A stretch of 64,000 nucleotides of DNA from 54-19 sp038210655 (GCA_038210655.1 JBBQWM010000005.1:124001-188000), one strand, 5' to 3'. Shown: positions 31,923 to 41,115, counted from the stretch's first letter. The notes: generated by a model not told the origin, from the sequence alone. Program-made: numbers and translations.

Positions 31923-33026
31923 CTATGCCTGATAGCCGACCCCTGCTACCTGATACCTATCCGCCTCGTTTTCGGGCGGCTTCTGGGCAACCACCAGTCG
32001 GGAACCGCCGGTTTTAATCCAGACTACTACGGCGACGAAAAGGGCAGCCACAAAAATTACGTCGATATAAGCCCGTTCGCGACCAATAAAAACTCTAACG
32101 AGAGGCAGATAGGTCAGTAGATATATAAGTACGCCGACCCATAACTTCCAGCAAACCAGCCAGGGGAAAACTACTACGAGCAAGAGGACGTAATGATAGC
32201 TCAGGGCGTAAGGTGTGACCAGGAAGGTGGTCGTGAGGATGAGAGCGATCTGGTCTTCGCGGTTGCCGGTGTACTTCCAGAGCCAGACCGCCCCCGCCAA
32301 CACGACCAGGGTCAGGGCGACCGGGATGATAACAGGTATGTTGAGCATTTCGGCGGCTCGCCAGATCGTGGTTTTCCAGGCTTCTTGGGGAGCTTTTGCG
32401 CTATAGCTTTCGAGCAGACGCGGCGGCCACCAGCCGTGAAGGAGCAGCGAAGCGAGAAAGACCGCGACCGGTATAATCAAGCCTTTGGCAGCTTCGAGCA
32501 GCTTTTTGTCGCGCCACTCGATTATCAAAAAGAAAAGTAGCAGCGGGATCGTATTGGGTGGTTTCATCGCCATCAAAGTATAGGCTATACCCAGCATGTA
32601 CCAGTTGCGGAAGCGGATCGCCAGGACCAGACCGAGCAGAACAAGCCCGTCGATTTCGCCCCGGTAAATCAGGTCGAACTGGTGCAAATTGAGCAGCCCC
32701 AGTACAATCGCCCATAACCGCCCCCAACCCGCTCGAACCGGGGTCAGGCTTGCCAGACCATAGATTATTATTACAACCGTGACGGCCCGCAAGAGCGCCA
32801 ACCCGGTCTGCCCATCGAAGGCCAGCGTCGGCGCAAGCAGCCAGACCAGCCAGGGCGGATTATAGTAATCCCGTGTCAGGCTATCATACAGATTGGAACG
32901 CCCTTCCAGCCAGACTTTAGTAACCCGCCGAAAAATATCAAAGTAATCGATCCCGTTATCGAGATTGTAAAGAAGTAATAGGGAGCCGACAAAGATTGCC
33001 AGATATAAAAGTGCTTTTTTTAGCAT
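31923..33026 (-). CDS. Polytopic membrane protein, GT87 (DUF2029)-like
   Basis: The 367-residue protein has about nine or ten transmembrane helices. The first periplasmic loop carries a charged stretch with YNPPWLVWLLAPTLAF, and LIYRGEIDGLVLLGLVLA and AMKPPNTIPLLLFF follow. This pattern matches polyprenol-phosphate-mannose-dependent GT87 mannosyltransferases (GT-C fold). The last residues, DRYQVAGVGYQA, are encoded by a GGTATCA-type repeat, so the natural C-terminus has probably been replaced. Donor and acceptor are unknown. Confidence 0.82.
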   Translation of the reverse strand: MLKKALLYLAIFVGSLLLLYNLDNGIDYFDIFRRVTKVWLEGRSNLYDSLTRDYYNPPWLVWLLAPTLAFDGQTGLALLRAVTVVIIIYGLASLTPVRAGWGRLWAIVLGLLNLHQFDLIYRGEIDGLVLLGLVLAIRFRNWYMLGIAYTLMAMKPPNTIPLLLFFLIIEWRDKKLLEAAKGLIIPVAVFLASLLLHGWWPPRLLESYSAKAPQEAWKTTIWRAAEMLNIPVIIPVALTLVVLAGAVWLWKYTGNREDQIALILTTTFLVTPYALSYHYVLLLVVVFPWLVCWKLWVGVLIYLLTYLPLVRVFIGRERAYIDVIFVAALFVAVVVWIKTGGSRLVVAQKPPENEADRYQVAGVGYQA

Positions 33027-33150
33027 CGTACCAATCCTTTTTGGAGTAGTTTGTTAGTTGATCGTTGCACCCGTTATAATTTAGCATAGATTGACCGAGT
33101 TAGAAAGACCCGGTTTGATGCTCGGAAAGTGTAAAGGTCAATTTCTTGTT

Positions 33151-33179
33151 GCTAGTTTGCAAATTTTTGACGCTCACCA
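33151..33179. mobile_element. Isolated terminus of a family D element
   Basis: GCTAGTTTGCAAATTTTTGACGCTCACC-type sequence matches, in reverse, the left end of the family D element at 41116. The opposite end could not be identified. The rest of the gap 33027-33388 shows nothing else that I can support. Confidence 0.5.
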
Positions 33180-33388
33180 ATCAGAAAGTAAAGGCTTTGC
33201 CAGCCCTGGATAGGGGTGTTAGAATTAAGTCGTCAGGGATCGAGAAGGGTAGTATTCACCCCAAGCGGTCTAGCGATTTTGGCAAGGGCTAAGAAGGTAC
33301 AAAAACTACTGCGGCCTTTTGTAATAGTTAGCGCCCGGAGTGGTTTGTTTTGGGGCTGGTCGGTAAGACAGAAAGAAGCAGGTTTAGG

Positions 33389-34948
33389 ATGGCAAGAGGC
33401 TTTGGTAGCTCGTTGTGGGCGAAATTAGCGCTGTTGATAGTAATTATAATAGCTCTGAGCAGCCTGTTGGTGGGTTGCGGGAACGAAACGGCGATGACGG
33501 CTGCTACACCTGCCGCTACCAGCGTGGCGGCTACCACTGCTCCACCTCCATCTACAACCGCTAACGCTACCACAGCCCCCTCAACAACTGCCGCCCCTAG
33601 TGTTAGTGTTCGCCCGACCGAATTACCTCCGACCACTCAAAATCAGGCTACGACTGCCGCCCCGACTACCGAACCGCCTCGCCCAACCGCAACTACGACG
33701 ACTGCGGCTACTACGGTTGCCGCTAAAACTACGCCGACCCAGGCGGCGGCTTCCATAAGCGTAGGGGGCGCTTTTTCCGCCGAAAAAGCCTTTGCTCATG
33801 TCAAAGAACTGGCTGAGACGATTGGGATTCGGGCGGCTGGAACCGAAGGCGAACGCAAGGCGGGGGATTATATCGAGAATTATTTCAAGCAGCTTGGGCT
33901 GGCAACCGAGCGCCCACCGGTCGAATATACCGTCACACGCGACAGTGGTTCGACTTTGGCCTATCAGGACAAGGCTGGACAAGCGGTTAATATCAAGGGG
34001 AATGCGGTAAATCTAAGTGGAAGCGGTAAGCTAACGGCGGTCTTGAGTTATGCCGGGTTGGGGCTGGATGGACAGATTACACCGGGCAGCTTGAATGGGA
34101 AGATCGCCTTAATCCAACGCGGTCAGCTTACCTTTAGTGAAAAGGTTCAGAATGCGGTGGCAGGTGGAGCGGTTGGGGTCGTGATTTACAACAATACCGA
34201 TGGGCCTCTGAATGTCGCCACCCTCAACAAACAGGCCAGCGTGCCAGTATTGGGCTTGAGCCAGGCCGATGGCGAAAAGCTGCGCGACGAATTGCGGGCC
34301 AATCAGAATTTCGCGCTCGAATTAAACGTCAATATCTACCGCCAGACGCTCAAGATGACCAACGTAGTGGGCCTGCGTCCGGCCAGTGGCCCTGACAAAG
34401 ATAACGCGCCGCTTTTGATTATCGGTGGTCATTACGACTCGGTCCCTGCCGGGCCAGGTGCAAACGACAACGCCAGTGGAACCGCCGTAATGATGGAACT
34501 CGCCCGTGTTCTGCATACTCAGTATCCAAAGTACGAAATTCGCTATATCGGGTTTGCCGGGGAAGAGATTGGGCTGGCCGGTAGCAGCGAGTATGTCCGT
34601 CAGATGAGTCCGACCGAACGGCAACGGGTAGTTGCCATGATTAATATCGATATGATAAGTGTCGGGCCGAATTTTTATGTGGGTGGGGTGCCGGAACTGA
34701 CCAAAGTGGGTCTGGCGGCAGCAGTCGAAGCGGGGGCCGGTAATGTCCAGGTTATACCCCCAAATCTGTCCGGTGCAAGCGATCATTATGCCTTCCAGGA
34801 GGCCAAGATGCCGGTCTTGTTCTTCAACCGCGAGGATGACCCCAATTACCATAAACCGGGCGATACTGCCGATAAAGTGCCGCCAGATCGGTTGGCTCAG
34901 GTTGGCAAAATTGTGATAAAGGTCATAGACGGTCTCGCCAGAGGCTGA
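33389..34948 (+). CDS. M28 family zinc aminopeptidase, lipoprotein with PA domain
   Basis: The protein has 519 residues. The signal peptide ends in a lipobox (LSSLLVGC) at about residue 25, then a Thr/Ala/Pro-rich linker to about 125, a protease-associated domain around 215-310 (GKIALIQRGQLTFSEKVQNA) and the M28 catalytic domain. Zinc ligands are visible in GGHYDSVPAG, GANDNASGTAV, GFAGEEIGLAG (catalytic Glu pair), INIDMIS and SDHYAF. It probably releases amino acids from peptides outside the cell. The ATG at 33389 lies 13 codons into the longer open frame. Confidence 0.93.
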   Translation: MARGFGSSLWAKLALLIVIIIALSSLLVGCGNETAMTAATPAATSVAATTAPPPSTTANATTAPSTTAAPSVSVRPTELPPTTQNQATTAAPTTEPPRPTATTTTAATTVAAKTTPTQAAASISVGGAFSAEKAFAHVKELAETIGIRAAGTEGERKAGDYIENYFKQLGLATERPPVEYTVTRDSGSTLAYQDKAGQAVNIKGNAVNLSGSGKLTAVLSYAGLGLDGQITPGSLNGKIALIQRGQLTFSEKVQNAVAGGAVGVVIYNNTDGPLNVATLNKQASVPVLGLSQADGEKLRDELRANQNFALELNVNIYRQTLKMTNVVGLRPASGPDKDNAPLLIIGGHYDSVPAGPGANDNASGTAVMMELARVLHTQYPKYEIRYIGFAGEEIGLAGSSEYVRQMSPTERQRVVAMINIDMISVGPNFYVGGVPELTKVGLAAAVEAGAGNVQVIPPNLSGASDHYAFQEAKMPVLFFNREDDPNYHKPGDTADKVPPDRLAQVGKIVIKVIDGLARG

Positions 34949-35263
34949 GATAATTCTTACAAACTAAAAAAATTTAATTGACTTCAATTCCACTATTTGA
35001 TACCATCAAAAAGATGCAACACAAGTTGTCATTCCCCCGCTCTTGGTGGTGCATCAAGTTGGGAGTATGAGAGTATTGTTTTGGTTCAAAATGCCTGTCG
35101 CGGGTTGGACGGGCCTTGCCCTATAGCTTTTGTCGTTCATAGACCGGTGTGATCTTCGGTCTAAGTATAAACTTTTGATCCGTAGAAGTAGTCTGCCACT
35201 ATCATATTTTATCTTATTATTGTTAGAGTTCTTCACATCCTAAAAGTTTAGAAAGGGCCTCAA
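34949..35263. other. Gene-free 315-bp region
   Basis: AT-rich, no convincing ORF, repeat family or terminator. AAAGGG just before 35264 is the ribosome binding site of the next gene; its promoter is presumably here but was not identified. Confidence 0.5.
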
Positions 35264-36055
35264 ATGGCGCGGTTAATTTTTTTAGGCACTGCGTCGGCAC
35301 TGCCATCCGCCAGCCAGGATAACACTTCGTTGCTGCTCGAAAGCCACGGCGCGTACCTGATGATTGATTGTAGCGGGACACCCTATCGCAAGTTGCTCAA
35401 ACTAGCGGTCGATCCGCACCGACTACAGCATATCCTGATTACCCACCACCATATCGACCATATGTATGGGCTGCCCTCCTTGATCGAGTGTTTGTGGATC
35501 AAGGGGCGCACGGAGCCTTTGACGATCCACGCGCTGCCGACTGCGATGGCGGTGATCGAACCGCTTTTGGATATGTGGGAATTGCGGAACCGTTTTATCA
35601 ACCAGTTTCCGATCCACCTTCATACGATCCAGGGTCAGGAGGATGAGTTTATTTTTGAAACCCCCGAATTTACGGTACGGACTACCCCGACCGAACACGC
35701 TGTTCCAAGCGTCGCTACCAAAGTAATTTTGCCGGAAGGCCCGGTTTTTGTCTATAGCAGCGATACTGCCCCTTGCCAGGCTTTGATCGATTTTGCCAAA
35801 GGGGTCGATCATTTCTTGATGGAGTGTACCTTTTGTGATGCCGACGAGGAACTGGCCGAAATTACCTATCACCTTCATTCGGCGGAGTACCGCGATCTGG
35901 CAGCGGCGGTTGGCGCGAAACATACCATTTTGATCCATCATTCGGATGTCGATATTTGCCCACATAGTGTCGTGCTGGCTGAAATTGCCCAGGATCGCAA
36001 CTTTACCCAGCGCGTTAGCATCCCGCACGATCTTGATGTAATAGAGTTGAACTAG
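35264..36055 (+). CDS. Metallo-beta-lactamase fold protein, RNase Z-like
   Basis: The 263-residue MBL-fold hydrolase has the N-terminal FLGTASALPSASQDNTS pattern of RNase Z/ElaC-type enzymes, the metal motif ILITHHHIDHMYGLPS (HxHxDH at about residues 63-68), further ligands in VYSSDTAP and a C-terminal TILIHHSD. It lacks the long flexible exosite arm of typical tRNase Z, so the substrate may be another phosphodiester or small molecule. AAAGGG precedes the ATG. Monocistronic as far as seen. Confidence 0.87.
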   Translation: MARLIFLGTASALPSASQDNTSLLLESHGAYLMIDCSGTPYRKLLKLAVDPHRLQHILITHHHIDHMYGLPSLIECLWIKGRTEPLTIHALPTAMAVIEPLLDMWELRNRFINQFPIHLHTIQGQEDEFIFETPEFTVRTTPTEHAVPSVATKVILPEGPVFVYSSDTAPCQALIDFAKGVDHFLMECTFCDADEELAEITYHLHSAEYRDLAAAVGAKHTILIHHSDVDICPHSVVLAEIAQDRNFTQRVSIPHDLDVIELN

Positions 36056-36060
36056 GGGAA

Positions 36061-36209
36061 GTCAGAATGCAGAGTGCAGAATGCAGAATAGAGAATACGG
36101 AATACGGAATGCAGAGTGCAGAATAGAGAATGCAGAATGCAGAACTTACAGTACACGTGCGGCTCTTACAATCGTAAATCGTAAATCGTAAATCGTAAAT
36201 CGTAAATCC
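36061..36209. repeat. Short tandem repeats before ftsH
   Basis: 36063-36145 is built of GCAGAATGCAGAATAGAGAA-like units and 36171-36208 of AATCGTA heptamers. The heptamer array is also directly upstream of the DUF6062 gene (56232-56257) and related arrays follow eno. The rest of the 466-bp gap up to 36521 is AT-rich and presumably holds the ftsH promoter. Confidence 0.85.
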
Positions 36210-36521
36210 TATGCTTCTATTTATTAATGCTTTCCTAATGACTCGGTTGAGGTCAAAATAGGGCTAAAGTCGGTAGCAAAAAAAAAGGGGCCGGTTTATA
36301 ATGGGCTGGTCAGTTTGCAGTTAAACAAAATTTAACTTCTCCTGTAAGGTGTTTTGTTAGGTTAAAGTGATAAAATCTAATAAACAATCATTTTGGAAGG
36401 TTAGGCTTGTCTCTTTGCCTCGGAAGCAGTGACATAGTTGAACGCCACTTAAAATATTCTAATTCGATTATGATTTGTGAAGAGAACAGATTTGATTAAC
36501 TTAGTAGGAAAGTAACACTTT

Positions 36522-38567
36522 ATGAACAAAAAAATACTGGCATTAGGAGTAATCCTGATTGGAGTATTTGTAGCCCTCTTTATTGTGACCGGTAGACCAC
36601 AGGGCCAAAATATGGATTTTAGCCAGGTGCTGGTTAAAGCGCTTAATGGCGAGATCAAGACGATTACCACCAACTCTAATAACCACAACATTGTGATCTC
36701 CCTCAAGAGTGAGCCTGATAAGGTTTACACCAGCGTTTATCCGGCTGGTCGGCAAAAGATCGACGATATTCTGGCTAATGCTAAAGTCGCCGACGAGAAT
36801 TATCCTATGATCGAGCGGGATGCGAACAACGTAAGCGACCGCTGGCGCAATTTCTTTTTGCTGGCCGCCGCCCTGATTTTGATCGGGCTATTGGCCTGGT
36901 GGGTACGCAATCGGCGTTCGGGAGATTCAAATGGCCGATTGGGTACAAGTGGGGGTAGCCCTTTTAACGTCGGTCGCAGTCAGGCCCGGTTGATTACACC
37001 CAAGATGGTGGGGGTAACTTTCGCGGATGTCGCCGGAGCAGACGAGGCCAAGCAGGAACTTCAGGAAGTAGTTGAGTTTTTGAAGCACCCTGAGAAATTC
37101 GTTGCGTTAGGGGCGCGAATACCCAAAGGCGTGTTGCTGGTCGGCCCGCCCGGTACTGGTAAGACCTTGATCGCAAAGGCAGTCGCGGGTGAGGCGAACG
37201 TACCGTTTATGAGCGTAAGCGGGAGCGAATTTGTCGAGATGTATGTGGGGGTTGGGGCCAGTCGGGTCCGTAATCTTTTCGCCCGCGCCAAGAAGATGGC
37301 CCCTTGCATTATCTTTATCGACGAAGTGGACGCATTGGGCCGCAAACGTGGCATGAGTACCGGCGGCGGAACCGAGGAACGCGAACAGACCCTCAACCAA
37401 ATGCTGGTCGAGATGGATGGGTTCGATAGCAACACCAACATTATTATCATTGCGGCGACCAATCGGCCCGATGTGCTTGACCCGGCCCTTTTGCGGCCCG
37501 GTCGTTTTGATCGGCAAGTTACGATTGACAACCCGGATTACGTAGGTCGCGGGGCCATTTTGAAGGTACATGCCAAAGGCAAGCCCTTTGCGCCCGAAGT
37601 AGACCTGGAACGGATCGCCCGTCAGACCCCCGGTTTTAGCGGGGCCGATCTAATGAACCTGGTCAACGAAGCGGCGATCTTGACCGCCCGACGTAACAAA
37701 AAGGTGATCGGTCTGGAAGAACTGGAAGAAGCGATTGACCGGGTAATTGCCGGGCCGGAACGCCGTAGCCTCATCATCAGCGAACGCGAAAGAGTCACGA
37801 CCGCCTATCACGAGGTCGGTCACGCGCTGGTCGCTAAACTGGCCGGGCAGGTTGACCCGGTGCAAAAAGTCTCGATAGTGGCACGGGGCCGCATGGGTGG
37901 TTATACGCGGGTAGGGGCTGGCGAAGATCGCACGCTGTGGACGAAGAGCCAGCTAGAAGATTTTATGGCCTTTGCACTGGGCGGGGTCGCTGCCGAAGAG
38001 CTAACCTTTGGCGAATTAACCACCGGGCCTAGCAACGACATTGAGCGCGTGACGAATATCGCCCGCACGATGGTCTGCGAATACGGCATGAGCGAACGGT
38101 TCGGGCCGTTGGCGCTGGGCGAGAAGCAAGGCGGCGGGTTCCTGGGCGGTGGTACAAGCCAGGGCAATTACAGCAAGGTCGTCTCCTACCAGATCGATCA
38201 GGAAGTCCAGGCCCTGGTTACGAAAGCCCTCAACCGGGCCAGACAGATTTTGTCCCGCTATAACTTGCATCTGATCGCTATTTCCAATCTGGTGCTGGAA
38301 AAAGAGATCATCAGTGGTGAAGAACTGAACGCCGAATTCGAGCGGGTCGAGCGTGAAGGGATTGGCATTAACATGTTTGCTTTGCGCCCCTTTACCAACG
38401 ATCAGCTTGGTCTGCGCGGCACGGGCGGCAAATTGGGTGAGAAAGAGGAGGATGGCCTGACTATCGAGCAGCCTTCGTCTGCCGAACTGCCCGCTCTCAA
38501 GCCGAACGTTGCCAGCCGCAACGGTAGCGATAGCGAGAATTCGGAGCGCAACCGCACGGCGGTTTAG
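36522..38567 (+). CDS. ftsH: ATP-dependent zinc metalloprotease FtsH
   Basis: This 681-residue membrane-bound AAA+ protease performs quality control of membrane and soluble proteins. An N-terminal helix (ILALGVILIGVFVALFIV) and a second helix (about 110-128) flank a small external domain. The AAA domain has Walker A GPPGTGKT (residues 208-215), Walker B CIIFIDEVDALG and NRPDVLDPALLRPGRFDRQ (second region of homology). The zinc site HEVGH is at 430-434. The C-terminal tail is Glu/Ser-rich. A repeat-derived terminator follows. Confidence 0.97.
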   Translation: MNKKILALGVILIGVFVALFIVTGRPQGQNMDFSQVLVKALNGEIKTITTNSNNHNIVISLKSEPDKVYTSVYPAGRQKIDDILANAKVADENYPMIERDANNVSDRWRNFFLLAAALILIGLLAWWVRNRRSGDSNGRLGTSGGSPFNVGRSQARLITPKMVGVTFADVAGADEAKQELQEVVEFLKHPEKFVALGARIPKGVLLVGPPGTGKTLIAKAVAGEANVPFMSVSGSEFVEMYVGVGASRVRNLFARAKKMAPCIIFIDEVDALGRKRGMSTGGGTEEREQTLNQMLVEMDGFDSNTNIIIIAATNRPDVLDPALLRPGRFDRQVTIDNPDYVGRGAILKVHAKGKPFAPEVDLERIARQTPGFSGADLMNLVNEAAILTARRNKKVIGLEELEEAIDRVIAGPERRSLIISERERVTTAYHEVGHALVAKLAGQVDPVQKVSIVARGRMGGYTRVGAGEDRTLWTKSQLEDFMAFALGGVAAEELTFGELTTGPSNDIERVTNIARTMVCEYGMSERFGPLALGEKQGGGFLGGGTSQGNYSKVVSYQIDQEVQALVTKALNRARQILSRYNLHLIAISNLVLEKEIISGEELNAEFERVEREGIGINMFALRPFTNDQLGLRGTGGKLGEKEEDGLTIEQPSSAELPALKPNVASRNGSDSENSERNRTAV

Positions 38568-38582
38568 AAGCTATCAGGTATC

Positions 38583-38624
38583 AGGTATCAGCTAAAATGA
38601 TTCTGGCTGATACCTATTTTTATT
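38583..38624 (+). terminator. Intrinsic terminator after ftsH, made of GGTATCA repeats
   Basis: AGGTATCAGC (38583-38592) pairs with GCTGATACCT (38606-38615) and is followed by ATTTTTATT. The left arm is part of a GGTATCA array, so a repeat has been used to build the terminator. It also lies next to the stop of the convergent nadR gene. Confidence 0.75.
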
Positions 38625-39588
38625 CGCACAAAAGCGGGTCAATCAGTTCGACCGCCTTTGTGAGACGTTGCTCGTGCGGGCCGGTGATGAGGGCGTAGGG
38701 TTTGCCCTGGGCTTTGAGTTCGGCTTCAAAGAGGTCGTGCATCCAGTGGCGGATGTGTTCGCCGTCGCGGGTTCCATCTTGCATAAACGGAATATTTACA
38801 TCGGTCAACAAATAGAGGTCGTAGAGGTGGGTGGCGGCAATCGCTTCGACTTCCGGCGAACGGCGCTGCATGTAACGCTGATGCCAGATACCGGTTGCAA
38901 AGGCATCCGTATCGCAAATCAGGATTCGGTTGGCAAGCCGGGCCGCCCCATCCTCCTGACGGCATTGCTCGGCGGCGATCTGGACAAATTCCGACGTATT
39001 CCATCGGTCGCCTTCGCCCCGCTCTAGCTTTTCCTCACTATATTGCCGCCCGTATTCTGGAACCCAAACGGTTTGATAATGGGCTGCCAACGCCTGGGCT
39101 AAGGTGGTTGTGCCGGTCGATTCGGCCCCTATCACGCAGACCCGCTTTGCATAATAAGCCCGCACGCAGGGTTCGATAAATTCCCAGCAGGTCAGCGGTT
39201 TGGCCCGGATCAGCGTGCCGGAACAGGGAACGACCCGCCGGGCTTTATCGACCTGCACGTGTCGGCAACCCAAATAATAGGCATAGCGTTCGCCATAGTC
39301 TTCCGAGGTAAAAACTACGTCCGGTGCATAGCCCAGGGTGCGAACGGTGTATTCGGCCCAACCTTGCGAGTCGTCGTCCGGGACGTTATCGTCGATTACG
39401 ATTACGTGTACATCCGGGTGAATTTCACGTAGCCATTCGGCCCGCAAATCGGCCTGGGGAACCTGTCCCTCTTTGCGGCAGACGATTACGGTCAGGTGGT
39501 CTACCTGCGACCGGGCAGTATCGATCAGATATTTATGGCCCCGATGCGGCGGGTAAAACTTGCCGATAACTAGCCCTCGCCTAGCCAT
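38620..39588 (-). CDS. nadR: NadR-like bifunctional NMN adenylyltransferase / ribosylnicotinamide kinase
   Basis: The protein has 322 residues. The N-terminal nucleotidyltransferase domain has GKFYPPHRGHKYLIDTA (GxFxPxHxGH) and a SGTLIR segment (ISTxxR-type motif). The C-terminal kinase domain begins VCVIGAESTGTTTLAQALA, where the P-loop lysine is replaced by threonine. It makes NAD from imported nicotinamide riboside via NMN. The ATG at 39588 has a perfect GGAGG 7 nt upstream and overlaps the end of pnuC by 8 bp. The N-terminal helix-turn-helix of enterobacterial NadR is absent, so it is not itself a repressor. Confidence 0.92.
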   Translation of the reverse strand: MARRGLVIGKFYPPHRGHKYLIDTARSQVDHLTVIVCRKEGQVPQADLRAEWLREIHPDVHVIVIDDNVPDDDSQGWAEYTVRTLGYAPDVVFTSEDYGERYAYYLGCRHVQVDKARRVVPCSGTLIRAKPLTCWEFIEPCVRAYYAKRVCVIGAESTGTTTLAQALAAHYQTVWVPEYGRQYSEEKLERGEGDRWNTSEFVQIAAEQCRQEDGAARLANRILICDTDAFATGIWHQRYMQRRSPEVEAIAATHLYDLYLLTDVNIPFMQDGTRDGEHIRHWMHDLFEAELKAQGKPYALITGPHEQRLTKAVELIDPLLCE

Positions 39589-40264
39589 GCACAACCTCCG
39601 CTTGGGTAGCAAGGGTAGACGCAATGACCGGCCTGGTCAGCGATTTTTGCCAACTCCATAGCCCGACCACGCACATGCCCAGAAAGATAGCGTACAGGCC
39701 ACTGGTCAGGTAAAGTCCTTTGGCGGCGTACAGCCCGACATACAGCACATCGGCAGTAATCCAGACGTACCAATTTTCGATCAGCTTGCGGGTTAGCAGA
39801 TACTGAGCCGCCAGACTCAGCACAGTCGTTAGCGCGTCCAGGAAGGGAGCCGAGCCGTTGAAGATTTGTAGAAGTAGGGTCAGGCCAAGCGTGCCAGCGA
39901 GTATTAAAGCTCCCATTATCAGCAAGGTTGTAGGGGTGGCCCGTGCGACCCGCAGTTGCGAACGGTTTTCGCCACCGTGTAGCCACCAGTACCAGCCCAA
40001 TATACCCAGGACGATATAGACTAGCTGCAAGCTCATATCGCCGTACAGCCCGGCTCCCAAAAACAGCACGATAAAGAAAACGTTGTTGGCAAGACCAAGC
40101 GGCCAGTTCCAGATGTTTTGCTTGACGGTCAGCCAGACGCAAGCCGCTCCGGTCACGAAACCCAACGCCTCGGTTAGGCTAAAAGGGACGATTTCCAGCC
40201 AACTTGCCCCCAGCAGAGCCAACGATGCAATAGTTCCGATCAGCACATCAAGATGCTTCTTCAT
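39581..40264 (-). CDS. pnuC: Nicotinamide riboside transporter PnuC
   Basis: The 227-residue protein has about seven to eight transmembrane helices with PnuC signatures: VWLTVKQNIWNWPLGLANN, LVYIVLGILGWYWWLHGG and LIENWYVWITADVLYVGLY. It facilitates nicotinamide riboside uptake, trapped by the kinase activity of NadR encoded downstream. ATG 40264 and ATG 40276 are possible starts; longer starts fall inside the promoter. A -10 box and palindromic operator lie immediately upstream. Confidence 0.93.
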   Translation of the reverse strand: MKKHLDVLIGTIASLALLGASWLEIVPFSLTEALGFVTGAACVWLTVKQNIWNWPLGLANNVFFIVLFLGAGLYGDMSLQLVYIVLGILGWYWWLHGGENRSQLRVARATPTTLLIMGALILAGTLGLTLLLQIFNGSAPFLDALTTVLSLAAQYLLTRKLIENWYVWITADVLYVGLYAAKGLYLTSGLYAIFLGMCVVGLWSWQKSLTRPVIASTLATQAEVVHG

Positions 40265-40282
40265 ATTCTCACTCATTTTTTG

Positions 40283-40306
40283 TAGTGTTAAAAATACACT
40301 ATTATA
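40283..40306 (-). promoter_or_regulatory. pnuC-nadR promoter with palindromic operator
   Basis: TATAAT (minus strand, 40301-40306) is followed directly by TAGTGT-N7-ACACTA (40283-40301), a 12-base palindrome over the expected transcription start. NAD-metabolism genes in other bacteria are controlled by NrtR, NiaR or NadQ through such sites; which regulator acts here cannot be told. Confidence 0.6.
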
Positions 40307-40405
40307 ATATAACACAGCTTTTTCGTTTTAGCAAGCCCCAAACTTTACCTCAAATCTATACAGATCTAAATCGGCATTAACTTCTATCCTGGCGGGTCCT
40401 TCGGG

Positions 40406-40411
40406 TATAAT
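40406..40411 (+). promoter_or_regulatory. -10 box very close to a start codon
   Basis: TATAAT ends 7 bp before the ATG at 40419. Transcription from it would begin at or within a base or two of the ATG, giving a leaderless mRNA. No consensus -35 is seen and no Shine-Dalgarno precedes the ATG. Confidence 0.5.
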
Positions 40412-40418
40412 AAGCGGT

Positions 40419-40961
40419 ATGAAGTGTGTAAAATGCCACAAAGAAATACCGCCGCAATCGCGCTTTTGCCTGAATTGTGGAGCGCCTCAGCCCGAACTTA
40501 TTCCGGTGCAACCTGCTCCGCGCGAAACTAGCTCTGCCGATGGCGGGACGGAAGCGCCACCCACCGATCTTAAAGACGGGGGCGAATTTAATTGGATGGC
40601 TCGTGAGGTGCAATTAGACCCGAACCTCGATTACGAGGCCCAACGCCGCTACGAAGGCGCGGCGGGTAAGGCGATAGGCTGTTTGGCTTATGGTTTCTTT
40701 GTCATAATGGGGTTGCTTTTGCTTATTCCGGGAGTACCGTTTTTGGCCGTTTTTGGTTTGCCACTGGCTCTTTTGCTGGGGCCGCTGACTTATTATAACG
40801 TTGGGCGACTTCAGGAGAAGCTGAGGTCTAACGGGTTCTTACGCAAGTTACCCGGTTTTGTCGGTTCCAGCGCCAGGGTGCTGGCCCTCTCGGTGACAGG
40901 CTATCTGGCAGTAGCCTCGCTTATTTGCATTCTGCTAATGATGGCGACCACCCGCCGTTAA
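40419..40961 (+). CDS. Zinc-ribbon membrane protein of unknown function
   Basis: The 180-residue protein has an N-terminal zinc ribbon with CVKC (3-6) and CLNC (17-20), a Pro/Glu-rich linker to about residue 80, then two hydrophobic stretches (LAYGFFVIMGLLLLIPGVPF and FGLPLALLLGPLTYYN) and a C-terminal helix (AVASLICILLMMA). Proteins with this arrangement are common in bacteria without a defined role. The start appears leaderless (TATAAT 7 bp upstream). Confidence 0.8.
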   Translation: MKCVKCHKEIPPQSRFCLNCGAPQPELIPVQPAPRETSSADGGTEAPPTDLKDGGEFNWMAREVQLDPNLDYEAQRRYEGAAGKAIGCLAYGFFVIMGLLLLIPGVPFLAVFGLPLALLLGPLTYYNVGRLQEKLRSNGFLRKLPGFVGSSARVLALSVTGYLAVASLICILLMMATTRR

Positions 40962-41115
40962 ATATTTCCTGGATTTGCATGAATATAGCTTTGTCTGGCT
41001 TTTTAGCATGATTGCAAGATTGGGCCAGTTTATAATTTTAAGAGTTTGAACTGGGACTTTCACACTCAGGGTTGCGGTTGAAACCATACAAAATTCAGGC
41101 TCACTCAAGCGACCG

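Noticed and set aside
36061..36209. Possible CRISPR array before ftsH
   Set aside because: The units are 7-20 bp direct repeats without spacers of constant length; no cas genes are nearby.
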